Source: Phycisphaerae bacterium (GTDB taxonomy: Bacteria > Planctomycetota > Phycisphaerae > Phycisphaerales > UBA1924). From it: a DNA stretch of 9,736 nucleotides. The position numbers and the translations under genes are program-made. Positions 1 to 6,475 of the stretch are shown here, one piece after another; positions within the stretch are counted from its first letter, which is position 1, and every line of letters starts with the position of its first letter. The notes beneath the pieces were generated by a model. It had not been told where the DNA came from. It ran no database searches and saw only the letters and a program-made list of their open reading frames with translations. The stretch is from positions 1 through 9,736 of the forward strand of contig JAEUIX010000143.1 in assembly GCA_016794945.1 (NCBI GenBank). The letters run 5' to 3'.

Positions 1-90
1 GGTGCCGGTGATGAAGCCGTCCGGACCGTCGACGAACGGCTGAGCGCTGCCCTCGGTCGCCACGTCCGCCGGGCTGCACCCCGTCGGGGC
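1..90 (-). repeat. Dockerin-encoding repeat, copy 1
   Basis: These 90 bases encode the beginning of the GC-type dockerin of the left-edge gene. They align without gaps to 2893-2982 with about nine mismatches counted by eye, and the first 32 bases are identical. The encoded segment runs from CSPADVATEG to DGFITGT. The repeat continues past the left edge. Confidence 0.85.
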
Positions 91-2511
91 CTCCGGCGGC
101 AGGGGCACGGCGATCAGCGCCTGGCCCAGCACCGTCACGCCCGAGCAGATGCTCGGGTTCCGCAGGCTCACCACCGCGTACAGCCGACGATCGGCGCCGA
201 TGAACATGCGGCTGTTGCGGAACGTGTTGATCACGCAGTTGTCGTCGGCCAGCCCGTTGCCGTCCAGGTCCACCGGGTCGCCCTCGCGCAGCAGCACCGT
301 CTGGCCCTTGTACACCACCACGCCGTTGGACCACGTGTCGGGCTGGCTCGTGACGCCCGCCACCACCCAGTCGTCGTCGCCCCGGCTGGCCGCCGCGAAG
401 AACGTCGCCGCGAACGTCGGGTTCATCGCCGTGTCGCTCCACACCTCGGTGTCGCCGACCGTGATCGGGTCGCCGGTGCGGATGATCCCTTCAGCGATGA
501 CCACCATGTCCACCGTGGTGTTCGTGGGCAGGATGCCCCAGCCGTCGCCCGCGGCGCTCTGGTAGAGCGACGCGATCGACGATCCCGAGATAGTCGCCGG
601 AAGGAAGCCGGGCAGCACCTGCCCCTCCTGGGACACGACCTCGCCGTCCTGCACGGCCACCTTGTCGTTGCTCGTGCCGCTGGGCGTCGCCAGCGTGCCG
701 CTCACGAGGTACGTGGTCCCATCGCCGCTCACCCAGTACCCCAGCTCGTCGTCGTCATCGAAGAAGCTGAACGGGCCGGTCTCGCTGCCCGGGATCGCGG
801 CGGGAATCGTCACACCCTTGCGCAGGCGGATGCTCGACGCCGTCCCGTCCGACCGCGCGATCACCCGATCGGTGCTCGTGGTGATCGAGCTGCCCGCCAG
901 CTGGCCCAGGAAGTCCACAGACCCGTCGTCGAGCATGCCGCGGGCCGTCAGCGCAGCGCCCCACGTCGTGTCGAGGTCGAGCCCGAACGACTCGGGAACG
1001 CCCAGACCCTCGCGGGCGATCACCTTGAACGTGCCGGGCGAGCCGGGCGTGTACCGAACCACCACGTCGTTCGAGTTCGCCACGCGGTTGGTCGTGCCGC
1101 TGAAGGCCACCTGGCCGGCGTTGTTCACCGACATCGTCGGATCGATCGTCGCGCCCAGCGTGTCGTTGAAGATGTCCGGATCGACCACCGAGAAGCCCTG
1201 CTGGGCCACCGCCGAGAGCGTCACGCCCCCGCCGGTGATCGTGCCCACCACCACCGCCTCGTCCAGCGTGCCGTCGGGCTCGTCGGTGTTCACGCGCATC
1301 ACGAACTTCGTGCCGTCGGCCGAGGCGAACGGCCGGTGGAACGCGTCGAACGTCGATCCCGTCGAGAACTCGAAGTTCCGCGTCGAGCCGTTGGGCAGCA
1401 GGATCTCCCGCTTCGAAGCCGGCGCCGTCGTCGCCGTCGCCGCGATCACCGACGCCAGCACCGGCGTCCGCACCATGCGCACCACGTTCGTCGTCGATCG
1501 CTGGTTGTTCGCGGCGCCGGTGTCCGGCGTCGTCGTCGCGATCGACGCCGAAAGGTCAAGGTTGCCCGCCCCGGCGGCGATCGTGTTGATCGTCAGCGTG
1601 GCCGACGCACCGTTCACGAAGCTCCCCAGGTTCCACGTGATCACCCCTCCGGCCTCGCCCGCCGATCCGTCCGTTGCCGAAACGCCCACGAACGAATGCC
1701 GGGGCGACAGCGTCACCGTGCACACCGTTCCCGCCGCCGTGTCCGGGCCCGTGTTCGTCGCCACCACCGTGTACGTCACCGGCGTGCCCGCCACCGTCTC
1801 GCACGCCGTCAGCGACGAGCTCAGCGTGATCCCCGCGTCGCACGACGGCCCGCCGCACGCCTCCGCCGGGCTGCCGCTCCAGCGCGGCAGCGTGGCCGGC
1901 ACCACGGTGAAGTCGTTGGAGTTGTTGTCCGTATCGCTGCAGCCGTTGAGATTCCTCTGCAGCATCGACACCGTGTCGGGCGCCGGGTACGCCGCCGCCG
2001 CGGTCTCGAAGCACGCGTTCGTCGACGTGCCGTACGCCAGGAAGTCAACGATCCCGTTGCCGCTCGAGGCGCACGGGTTGCCCGTCGGCAGCGCCGTCGT
2101 TCCCTGCACCAGCGCGATCTTGCCGGCGCTGTTGGCCAGGGCGATCGTCGTCGCCGACTGGTCGAAATCGTTGATCAGCGGCCCGAGCGTGCTCGCGTTG
2201 TTGTTGCTCAGCAGCAGCAGGAAGTGCTCACCCGGATCGACGTCCACCGCGATCAGGTCCACCTTCAGCCACGTGGTGCCCGTCGACGACTGGTACTGCA
2301 CCGACCACCCGCCGGTGTTGATCGTCGCGTTCGACGTGTTCTTCAACTCCACGAAGTCCCGCTTGAACGCCGGAGAGCCCGTCGTCGCCCCGCCCCCCGG
2401 GTACACCCGTGCGATCTTCAGCCCCGGCGAGGGATCGGCCCACGCCGCACCCGACACCGCCGACACCGCGGCCGCGACCAGCACGAACCCACAGTTACGG
2501 GACATCGCCAT
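1..2511 (-). CDS. Secreted GC-type dockerin-anchored protein with lamin-tail-like, DUF11-like and NxxGxxAF domains (partial, 3' end missing)
   Basis: The frame is open from an ATG at 2511 to the left edge, giving 837 residues without a stop. The start is set by AGGAG at 2518-2522 (minus), 6 nt upstream; a second ATG at 2505 is too far from it. Residues 1-25 form a signal peptide ending AWA, so the protein is exported. Residues 27-205 resemble a lamin-tail domain (LKIARVYPGGG, DFVELKNTSN, ending near the Trp of RWSGSP). Residues 224-345 look like a DUF11 domain (TYTVVATNTGPDTAAG). From about 360 to 800 the sequence resembles the choice-of-anchor NxxGxxAF/DUF7453 type, with one clear copy of the motif at 463-470 (NNAGQVAF). 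CSPADVA at C812 opens a GC-type dockerin module, cut at DGFITGT; judged from the neighbouring gene, about 55 residues are missing. No enzymatic motif is seen. The role is inferred to be cell-envelope or extracellular binding. Domain names come from recognition, not a search. Confidence 0.85.
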   Translation of the reverse strand, partial: MAMSRNCGFVLVAAAVSAVSGAAWADPSPGLKIARVYPGGGATTGSPAFKRDFVELKNTSNATINTGGWSVQYQSSTGTTWLKVDLIAVDVDPGEHFLLLLSNNNASTLGPLINDFDQSATTIALANSAGKIALVQGTTALPTGNPCASSGNGIVDFLAYGTSTNACFETAAAAYPAPDTVSMLQRNLNGCSDTDNNSNDFTVVPATLPRWSGSPAEACGGPSCDAGITLSSSLTACETVAGTPVTYTVVATNTGPDTAAGTVCTVTLSPRHSFVGVSATDGSAGEAGGVITWNLGSFVNGASATLTINTIAAGAGNLDLSASIATTTPDTGAANNQRSTTNVVRMVRTPVLASVIAATATTAPASKREILLPNGSTRNFEFSTGSTFDAFHRPFASADGTKFVMRVNTDEPDGTLDEAVVVGTITGGGVTLSAVAQQGFSVVDPDIFNDTLGATIDPTMSVNNAGQVAFSGTTNRVANSNDVVVRYTPGSPGTFKVIAREGLGVPESFGLDLDTTWGAALTARGMLDDGSVDFLGQLAGSSITTSTDRVIARSDGTASSIRLRKGVTIPAAIPGSETGPFSFFDDDDELGYWVSGDGTTYLVSGTLATPSGTSNDKVAVQDGEVVSQEGQVLPGFLPATISGSSIASLYQSAAGDGWGILPTNTTVDMVVIAEGIIRTGDPITVGDTEVWSDTAMNPTFAATFFAAASRGDDDWVVAGVTSQPDTWSNGVVVYKGQTVLLREGDPVDLDGNGLADDNCVINTFRNSRMFIGADRRLYAVVSLRNPSICSGVTVLGQALIAVPLPPEAPTGCSPADVATEGSAQPFVDGPDGFITGT

Positions 2512-2517
2512 GACGGA

Positions 2518-2522
2518 CTCCT
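2518..2522 (-). promoter_or_regulatory. Ribosome binding site of the left-edge dockerin gene
   Basis: AGGAG on the minus strand, within GAGAGGAG, lies 6 nt upstream of the ATG at 2511. It decides between the two in-frame ATGs (2511 and 2505) in favour of the longer MAMSR start. Confidence 0.75.
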
Positions 2523-2540
2523 CTCGCCTGAATTCCGGGC

Positions 2541-2575
2541 GCCGGCCCCCTTGGCCGGCAACCACCGCGCCGGCC
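2541..2575 (-). promoter_or_regulatory. Three-arm GCCGGC-core leader structure with alternative hairpins
   Basis: In the probable 5' leader of the left-edge dockerin gene, three 7-base arms occur: 2569-2575, 2553-2559 and 2541-2547. On the minus strand they read GGCCGGC, GCCGGCC and GGCCGGC. The first and second can pair around a 9-nt loop, and the second and third around a 5-nt loop, so the two hairpins exclude each other. The last arm ends about 18 nt upstream of the Shine-Dalgarno. The arrangement is seen directly; a regulatory role is inference, and GCCGGC is self-complementary and likely in GC-rich DNA. Confidence 0.4.
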
Positions 2576-2597
2576 CGCAGGGCCCTCGCGAAGCTCA

Positions 2598-2625
2598 AAG
2601 GTACCCCATGCACGCGGATCGGCAA
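2598..2625 (-). promoter_or_regulatory. Weak sigma-70-like promoter candidate for the left-edge dockerin gene
   Basis: Minus-strand TTGCCG (2620-2625) is followed after 16 bp by TACCTT (2598-2603). It matches the TTGACA/TATAAT consensus at 4 and 3 of 6 positions, so it is weak. The position fits: it lies after the upstream gene's terminator and about 87 bp before the start codon, and it would put the GCCGGC arms in the transcript leader. Confidence 0.25.
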
Positions 2626-2626
2626 C

Positions 2627-2646
2627 CCCGACTCGGCCGAATCGGG
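2627..2646. promoter_or_regulatory. 20-bp near-perfect palindrome, possible operator
   Basis: On the plus strand the half sites are CCCGACTCGG and CCGAATCGGG, which are reverse complements except at one symmetric position pair. The site sits 1 bp upstream of the weak -35 candidate and 12 bp from the terminator hairpin. Its place and symmetry suit a dimeric regulator site. It could also be an accessory part of the terminator, because in RNA the mismatch becomes a G-U pair, although there is no loop. Confidence 0.35.
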
Positions 2647-2658
2647 CCTCCAAATGAA

Positions 2659-2685
2659 GACCCCCGGGGTTTTGCCCCGGGGGTC
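2659..2685 (-). terminator. Hairpin terminator of the 2722-4905 dockerin gene
   Basis: A perfect 11-bp inverted repeat (GACCCCCGGGG and CCCCGGGGGTC on the plus strand) encloses a 5-nt loop. It lies 36 bp beyond the stop codon of the upstream minus-strand gene. On the minus strand it is followed by TTCATTT, a short, imperfect T-rich tail. It should separate transcription of the two co-oriented dockerin genes. With the weak T-tract, termination efficiency is uncertain. Confidence 0.75.
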
Positions 2686-2721
2686 CGTTGGAACAGCGAA
2701 ATGTCACTGTCGCACCAGCGC

Positions 2722-4905
2722 TTACGGGCAGCCGATGAAGAACTTGGTGATGAAGAAGTCGAAGTCGGCGCCGGTGATGAAGGTGTCGGGGCCGCCGGTG
2801 CCGGTGTCATCGGTCAGGTCGGCGATGTAGGGGCCGCTCGGCGCGGGGCGGCGGATCTCCTGGAAGAAGGCCTGCACGAAGACGTCGAAGTCGGTGCCGG
2901 TGATGAAGCCGTCCGGACCGTCGATGAAGGGCTGCGGGCTGCCCTCGGTGGCGACGTCGGCCGGGCTGCACGCCGTCGGGCCGCTGGCCCCCACCGTGAA
3001 CTTGAACCAGTTGACGTCGAACGCGTTGTCCTTCGTCGTCGCGACCGTCCGCACGTCGGTGCCGGCCGTCACGCTGAACCCGCAGTTCAGGTTCGCGGTC
3101 GTGCTCCCGTTGCCCGTCACGCCCGGGAAGTCGAACACCGACAGGCTCCGGCTGCTGTCGTCCAGCGGGCTGCGGAGGTTGTTGGCCATGTTCTGGTTCG
3201 AAACCGCGGCGTAGTAAGTGCCGTCGACGAACTCCCGCTCGAGCCGGCTCTGCGTACCGCCGGTCAGGATGTCGTTGTCGTTGCCGCAGTCCGCGATCGG
3301 CGTGTAGGTCGAGTCATAGACCCAGATCTCGGTGTTCGACGTGTGGCCCTGGTTGTTGAAGTCGAACACCAGCGTGCCCGCCGCCAGGTTGCCGCCGGCG
3401 ATGTCCGTCGGCGTGACCGGGTCGGCCGTGAGGGTCATCGTGTAGGGGACGCTGCCGCCGTTGGCCACGCCCAGCACGCGCACGTACACCTTGTGCTCGG
3501 CCGCTCCGCCGTGCCCGTACCACTGCAGCGTCTTGGTCGTGCCGACCGTGACCGGCGCCGAGAAGATCACGTTGCCGTTGGGGTTGATGATGCTGTTGGC
3601 CTGCGCCGTCGTGTGCAGGTTGAGCGTGATGTTGGCGATGTTCGCCCCGCCTTCGAGCGTCAGGCGGTAGCGCACGATGCCCGGCGTCAGCGGCGCCGGC
3701 GTCGAGACCAGGAAGTAGTCGGTGTCGGCCGTCGCGGTGTTGGCCAGCGTGCCGGTGACCTGGTCGCCCGGGCTCAGGGGAATCGGCGTGGGGGCGAACT
3801 TCAGGCCGTTCGGCTCGATCTCCACCGAGTTGGCGTTGAGGATGTACACGAGGTTGAAGGTCGACGAACGCGCCTGCCCGTCGGCCACCGTGCACGCCAT
3901 CGTCTTGGTGCCCAGCGTCGTCGTGTTGGGGATGTTCGCGGTCAGCAGCGTGTAGACGCCGTCGGCGGCGACGTCGTCACCGTTGGTGCCGTCGTCGTAC
4001 AGAGTCTCGGACGCGCCGAAGCCGATGCCCGTCAGGTCCGCCGTCACCGTCACTCCGGTGCTCGTCGGGTTCGAACCGGCCACCGTCTGCACCCGGATCT
4101 TGGCCGGCTTGCCCTGGCGCAGATTCAGGTTGTTCGGCATCTGCGACCCGTACGGGTTCGTGTTGGTCGTCGAGTCATTCTCAACGCCGAACACGCGGAA
4201 CGGATAGTCCTGGTTGCCGCCGGAATCGATCGTGCCGCCGTTGCCCGAGGCCGGCGCCCACACACCCGTCGCCACCGTCTGCTGCACGGCGTTGTCCGTC
4301 GCCGGACGCGTCGGCACCACCGGCGGCGCAAACGGGCCGCTGGCGGGGGTGATCGTCCCCGTGAAGCCCACCGCCACCCAGTACTCGCCCGCCTCCAGTT
4401 CCGGCAGGAACGACAGGTCGATCGCGATCCGCTGCACCGAACGCTCCTGCGTCACCGCGCCCGTCTCGGTGATCCGCAGGCAGTTGTCCAGCGCCGTCTC
4501 GCCCAGGATGATCCGGTTCGTCGTGAAGTCGCCGGCCACCGCCACCCCGCCCGATGCCGGGTTCCCGCGGAACACCGTCACGAACGCCTGCGTGATCGTC
4601 GGCGCCGCGATCGGCGTCGCCGGCGTGCTCGTCGCACTGCTGGTCTGGTAGACGAACCACTCCGTCTTGGTCAACTGCCACTTCTTGCCGTTGGGAACCC
4701 GGAAATTGTCCGCAATGCGGAACGTCGCGTTCGCCGCCGTCGAGCCGAACGAGTTGAACCGGGGCTGGATCCGGCTGGCGTTCTCGCCCAGCGGCCCCGT
4801 GCCGAACTCCGTCACGTACTCTCCGTTGCGGAACAACTCGACCTGGGCCTGGGCCGATCCGGCGCAGACCACCAGCGCGGCAACCGTCGCGAAGGCAACC
4901 CTCAT
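2722..4905 (-). CDS. Secreted GC-type dockerin domain-anchored protein, complete
   Basis: 727 residues; ATG at 4905 with AGGAG (4913-4917, minus) 7 nt upstream. Residues 1-20 are a signal peptide with likely cleavage after SAQA. Residues 21-240 form a beta-rich region of unknown family (IADNFRVPNGKKW, AGEYWVAVGF). Residues 265-355 resemble a choice-of-anchor X-like Ig fold (LYDDGTNGDDVAADGVYT at 302-319). Residues 362-495 resemble a pre-peptidase C-terminal (PPC) beta domain (EIEPNG, TADTDYFLV), and 500-638 a second one ending DVNWFKFTV. Residues 646-727 are a GC-type dockerin: CSPADVA, a first loop with DGPDGFITGTDFD, a second with GGPDTFITGADFD, and the terminal GCP. No catalytic motif is visible. 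The role is inferred to be envelope-bound or secreted, with the dockerin mediating attachment. A terminator follows. The gene is related to its downstream neighbour through the dockerin only; the upstream domains differ. Confidence 0.9.
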   Translation of the reverse strand: MRVAFATVAALVVCAGSAQAQVELFRNGEYVTEFGTGPLGENASRIQPRFNSFGSTAANATFRIADNFRVPNGKKWQLTKTEWFVYQTSSATSTPATPIAAPTITQAFVTVFRGNPASGGVAVAGDFTTNRIILGETALDNCLRITETGAVTQERSVQRIAIDLSFLPELEAGEYWVAVGFTGTITPASGPFAPPVVPTRPATDNAVQQTVATGVWAPASGNGGTIDSGGNQDYPFRVFGVENDSTTNTNPYGSQMPNNLNLRQGKPAKIRVQTVAGSNPTSTGVTVTADLTGIGFGASETLYDDGTNGDDVAADGVYTLLTANIPNTTTLGTKTMACTVADGQARSSTFNLVYILNANSVEIEPNGLKFAPTPIPLSPGDQVTGTLANTATADTDYFLVSTPAPLTPGIVRYRLTLEGGANIANITLNLHTTAQANSIINPNGNVIFSAPVTVGTTKTLQWYGHGGAAEHKVYVRVLGVANGGSVPYTMTLTADPVTPTDIAGGNLAAGTLVFDFNNQGHTSNTEIWVYDSTYTPIADCGNDNDILTGGTQSRLEREFVDGTYYAAVSNQNMANNLRSPLDDSSRSLSVFDFPGVTGNGSTTANLNCGFSVTAGTDVRTVATTKDNAFDVNWFKFTVGASGPTACSPADVATEGSPQPFIDGPDGFITGTDFDVFVQAFFQEIRRPAPSGPYIADLTDDTGTGGPDTFITGADFDFFITKFFIGCP
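2725..2967 (-). other. GC-type dockerin module with two Ca-loop-like repeats (in the 2722-4905 gene)
   Basis: Encodes residues 647-727, just after C646. Two segments share a D-P-D-x-F-I-T-G-x-D-F-D pattern (residues 662-674 and 704-716), each followed by an aromatic-rich helix (VFVQAFF and FFITKFF). The acidic spacing resembles the calcium-binding loops of classical dockerins, one residue shorter at the start. C646 and C726 bracket the module and could form a closing disulfide. Calcium binding and the disulfide are inference. Confidence 0.7.
2893..2982 (-). repeat. Dockerin-encoding repeat, copy 2
   Basis: Ungapped partner of bases 1-90, with about nine mismatches counted by eye. It encodes CSPADVATEG to DGFITGT of the complete dockerin gene. 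Identity falls towards the CSPADVA end; the part encoding DGPDGFITGT is nearly invariant. Confidence 0.85.
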
Positions 4906-4912
4906 TGTCAGT

Positions 4913-4917
4913 CTCCT
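4913..4917 (-). promoter_or_regulatory. Ribosome binding site of the complete dockerin gene
   Basis: AGGAG on the minus strand, 7 nt before the ATG at 4905. Together with the signal peptide that begins at this codon, it fixes the start. Confidence 0.75.
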
Positions 4918-4963
4918 GAAGCTGTAAAAGCCGTGGTGAAAGCGAGAAGACGCTCCATCGCCA

Positions 4964-4991
4964 AGAATACCGGATGTTCGCGGTTTCGCAA
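4964..4991 (-). promoter_or_regulatory. Sigma-70-like promoter candidate for the complete dockerin gene
   Basis: Minus-strand TTGCGA (4986-4991) and TATTCT (4964-4969) are 16 bp apart, each matching 4 of 6 consensus bases. They lie in the AT-richer part of the 110-bp divergent region 4906-5015 and predict a leader of about 50 nt. I found no comparable promoter for ispD on the plus strand. Confidence 0.35.
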
Positions 4992-5015
4992 GCCTCCCAC
5001 CCCCTAACCTAGGGC

Positions 5016-5864
5016 ATGTCCGCAGAAAACCCCACGATGCGACTGGCTGTGATCATCCCGGCCGCCGGCGCCTCCACGAGGTTTGCCCAGACTGCCGCGC
5101 GGGAGCTGGGCCTCGCCCCCGACGCCCCGGCCCGTTCCAAACTCGATGAAGATCTCGGCGGCCGTCCCGTGCTGCAGCGCACGGTCGAGCTCTTCCAGCA
5201 CGTCCCGGAGGTCGCGTCGATCATCGTCGCCGGCCCGGCCGACCCTTCCTCCATGGCCGCGTTCCGTGATCGCTACGCCGACAAGCTCGGCCTGCTGGGC
5301 GTCCGCATCTGCGCCGGCGGTCGCGACCACCGTTATCAGACCGTCGCCAACGCTCTGGCGCTCGTCCCCCAGGACTGCACCCATGTCGCCGTCCACGACG
5401 CCGCGCGTCCCTGCACGCCCGCCGAGCTCATCGCGCGCGTCATCGACGCCGCCCGCGAGCACGATGCGGTCGTTCCCGGCGTCGACGTCTCCGACACGCT
5501 CAAGCGCACCGACCCCGAGCCGGTGGCGCCCGCGGCCCGTGACCCCCTGGCCGCCATCCTGGGCGTCGAGGCCCAGGCGCCGGTGCTGCGCCGCCGCGTC
5601 GCCGCCACCGTCGATCGCAACGGCCTGGTCGCCGTGCAGACCCCCCAGGTCTTCCGCGCGACGCTCCTCCGCAGGGCCTACGCCCAGGCCGACCTCTCGA
5701 GCACCGACGACGCGCAGCTCGTCGAGCGTCTCGGCGAGCCGGTGATCGTGGTCGAGGGCGACGCCCGGAACCTCAAGATCACCCGTCCCGTCGACCTGGC
5801 CCTGGCCCGCGCCATCCTCGGCGTGCGCCCACCGGCCGAGCGCCCCGCGCACATGCGGTTCTGA
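5016..5864 (+). CDS. ispD: 2-C-methyl-D-erythritol 4-phosphate cytidylyltransferase
   Basis: Transfers CMP from CTP to 2-C-methyl-D-erythritol 4-phosphate, giving CDP-ME and pyrophosphate, in the cytoplasmic MEP isoprenoid pathway. Family motifs appear in order: nucleotide-binding AVIIPAAGASTRF (11-23), LGGRPVLQRTVE (47-58), GGRDHRYQTVANAL (101-114), VAVHDAARP (124-132), SDTLKR (159-164), TVDRNGL (198-204), TPQVFR (209-214) and VEGDARNLKITRP (246-258). R22, K42, D128, R131, R201, T209 and K254 match the E. coli active-site residues R20, K27, D106, R109, R157, T165 and K213. At 282 residues it is longer than the E. coli enzyme (236). The extra length lies mainly between R22 and K42 and between R164 and T198. 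No strong Shine-Dalgarno precedes ATG 5016 or the alternative ATG 5037, so the first seven residues are uncertain. ispF is not adjacent. It converges with the next gene, with 9 bp between stop codons. Confidence 0.93.
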   Translation: MSAENPTMRLAVIIPAAGASTRFAQTAARELGLAPDAPARSKLDEDLGGRPVLQRTVELFQHVPEVASIIVAGPADPSSMAAFRDRYADKLGLLGVRICAGGRDHRYQTVANALALVPQDCTHVAVHDAARPCTPAELIARVIDAAREHDAVVPGVDVSDTLKRTDPEPVAPAARDPLAAILGVEAQAPVLRRRVAATVDRNGLVAVQTPQVFRATLLRRAYAQADLSSTDDAQLVERLGEPVIVVEGDARNLKITRPVDLALARAILGVRPPAERPAHMRF

Positions 5865-5873
5865 TCCCGCTGC

Positions 5874-6380
5874 TCACCACGACTCCCGGTCGAACGGATC
5901 CGCCGATCGCCGCCCGAACCACAGCGCCAGCGCCGCCATGAGCAGCAGGAACGCCGTCAGCGCCACCACCACCGACGCCCACCGCCACAGCCCGGCCGAC
6001 ATCGACACGAACAACACCGCCAGCGCCGACGCCCCGCACACGATCGCCGTCGTCGCCGCGGCCCGCGTGATGCGCTCCGGCGCTCGCGCCGGCCCGGCGC
6101 CCGGCCCTTCCGGCGCGCCGACGTCAACCTCGTCCCAGTCCAGGTCCACCGACGCGCTGCGGATCTCCGCCAGCGCGGCTCTGGCCGCCTCCAGGTCCCG
6201 CCGCCGCACCACCACCCGCGCCTGCGCCGGCGCCTCGGCCCGGAAGCCCGTCAGCATGCCGCCGAGCACGCGCGCTTCGATCCCCCGGTCCCGCAGCGAG
6301 CCGGCGATCACCTCCGCCGCCGCTTCCGTGGCCCGGCTCGTCAGTTCCACCGGGGTGTCCGGGTCTGGCTGCGGCTGCAC
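5874..6380 (-). CDS. DUF2007-like small membrane protein
   Basis: 168 residues from a GTG at 6380, chosen because GGAGG on the minus strand lies 5 nt upstream. The frame also has an earlier TTG at 6404, but no Shine-Dalgarno precedes it. Residues 11-73 (VELTSRATEAAAEVIAGSLR, then DRGIEARVLGG, then ARVVVRRRDLEAARAAL) look like the DUF2007 or 'putative signal transducing protein' fold: a compact ferredoxin-like domain with no known reaction. A charged, Gly/Pro-rich linker (80-106) leads to two hydrophobic helices at about 107-130 and 134-156. The C-terminus is short and polar (DPFDRESW). The N-terminal domain is probably cytoplasmic and membrane-tethered. It is divergent from the kinase gene with 95 bp between, so a shared control region is possible. 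Function unknown. Confidence 0.75.
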   Translation of the reverse strand: MQPQPDPDTPVELTSRATEAAAEVIAGSLRDRGIEARVLGGMLTGFRAEAPAQARVVVRRRDLEAARAALAEIRSASVDLDWDEVDVGAPEGPGAGPARAPERITRAAATTAIVCGASALAVLFVSMSAGLWRWASVVVALTAFLLLMAALALWFGRRSADPFDRESW

Positions 6381-6390
6381 GGGGCCCTCC
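6381..6390 (-). promoter_or_regulatory. Ribosome binding site deciding the GTG start of the DUF2007-like gene
   Basis: The minus strand reads GGAGGGCCCC immediately before GTG at 6380. GGAGG at 5 nt spacing is the best Shine-Dalgarno near any candidate start of this gene and argues for GTG over the upstream TTG. Confidence 0.6.
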
Positions 6391-6475
6391 GGGACGGCAC
6401 CCAAGCGTACCGGTCGCCGGCGCGCCGCGCCGCACGCCCCCGCCCCGGGCCGGTAGCATCGCTCCCGGTGGTGGC

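Noticed and set aside
662..2830. 722-codon open frame on the plus strand over the left-edge gene
   Set aside because: It is antisense to a gene with clear domains and crosses the leader and terminator between the dockerin genes. The sequence looks like a shadow of the opposite strand.
1336..5007. 1223-codon open frame on the plus strand antisense to both dockerin genes
   Set aside because: It is Arg-rich and low in complexity, with no domain-like segments, and it runs through a terminator and two intergenic regions. It mirrors the G-ending codon bias of the true minus-strand genes, which have signal peptides, Shine-Dalgarno sites and recognisable domains.
6380..6404. TTG at 6404 as start of the DUF2007-like gene
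   Set aside because: There is no Shine-Dalgarno upstream of it, while the GTG at 6380 has GGAGG at 5 nt. The eight extra residues add nothing domain-like.
6418..6427. 10-bp palindrome CGGCGCGCCG in the divergent region upstream of the kinase
   Set aside because: It is made only of G and C in low-complexity surroundings, so symmetry of this length is likely by chance.
6454..6459. TAGCAT as a -10 element for the kinase gene
   Set aside because: It is only about 16 bp from the start codon and has no -35 partner in the very GC-rich sequence upstream.
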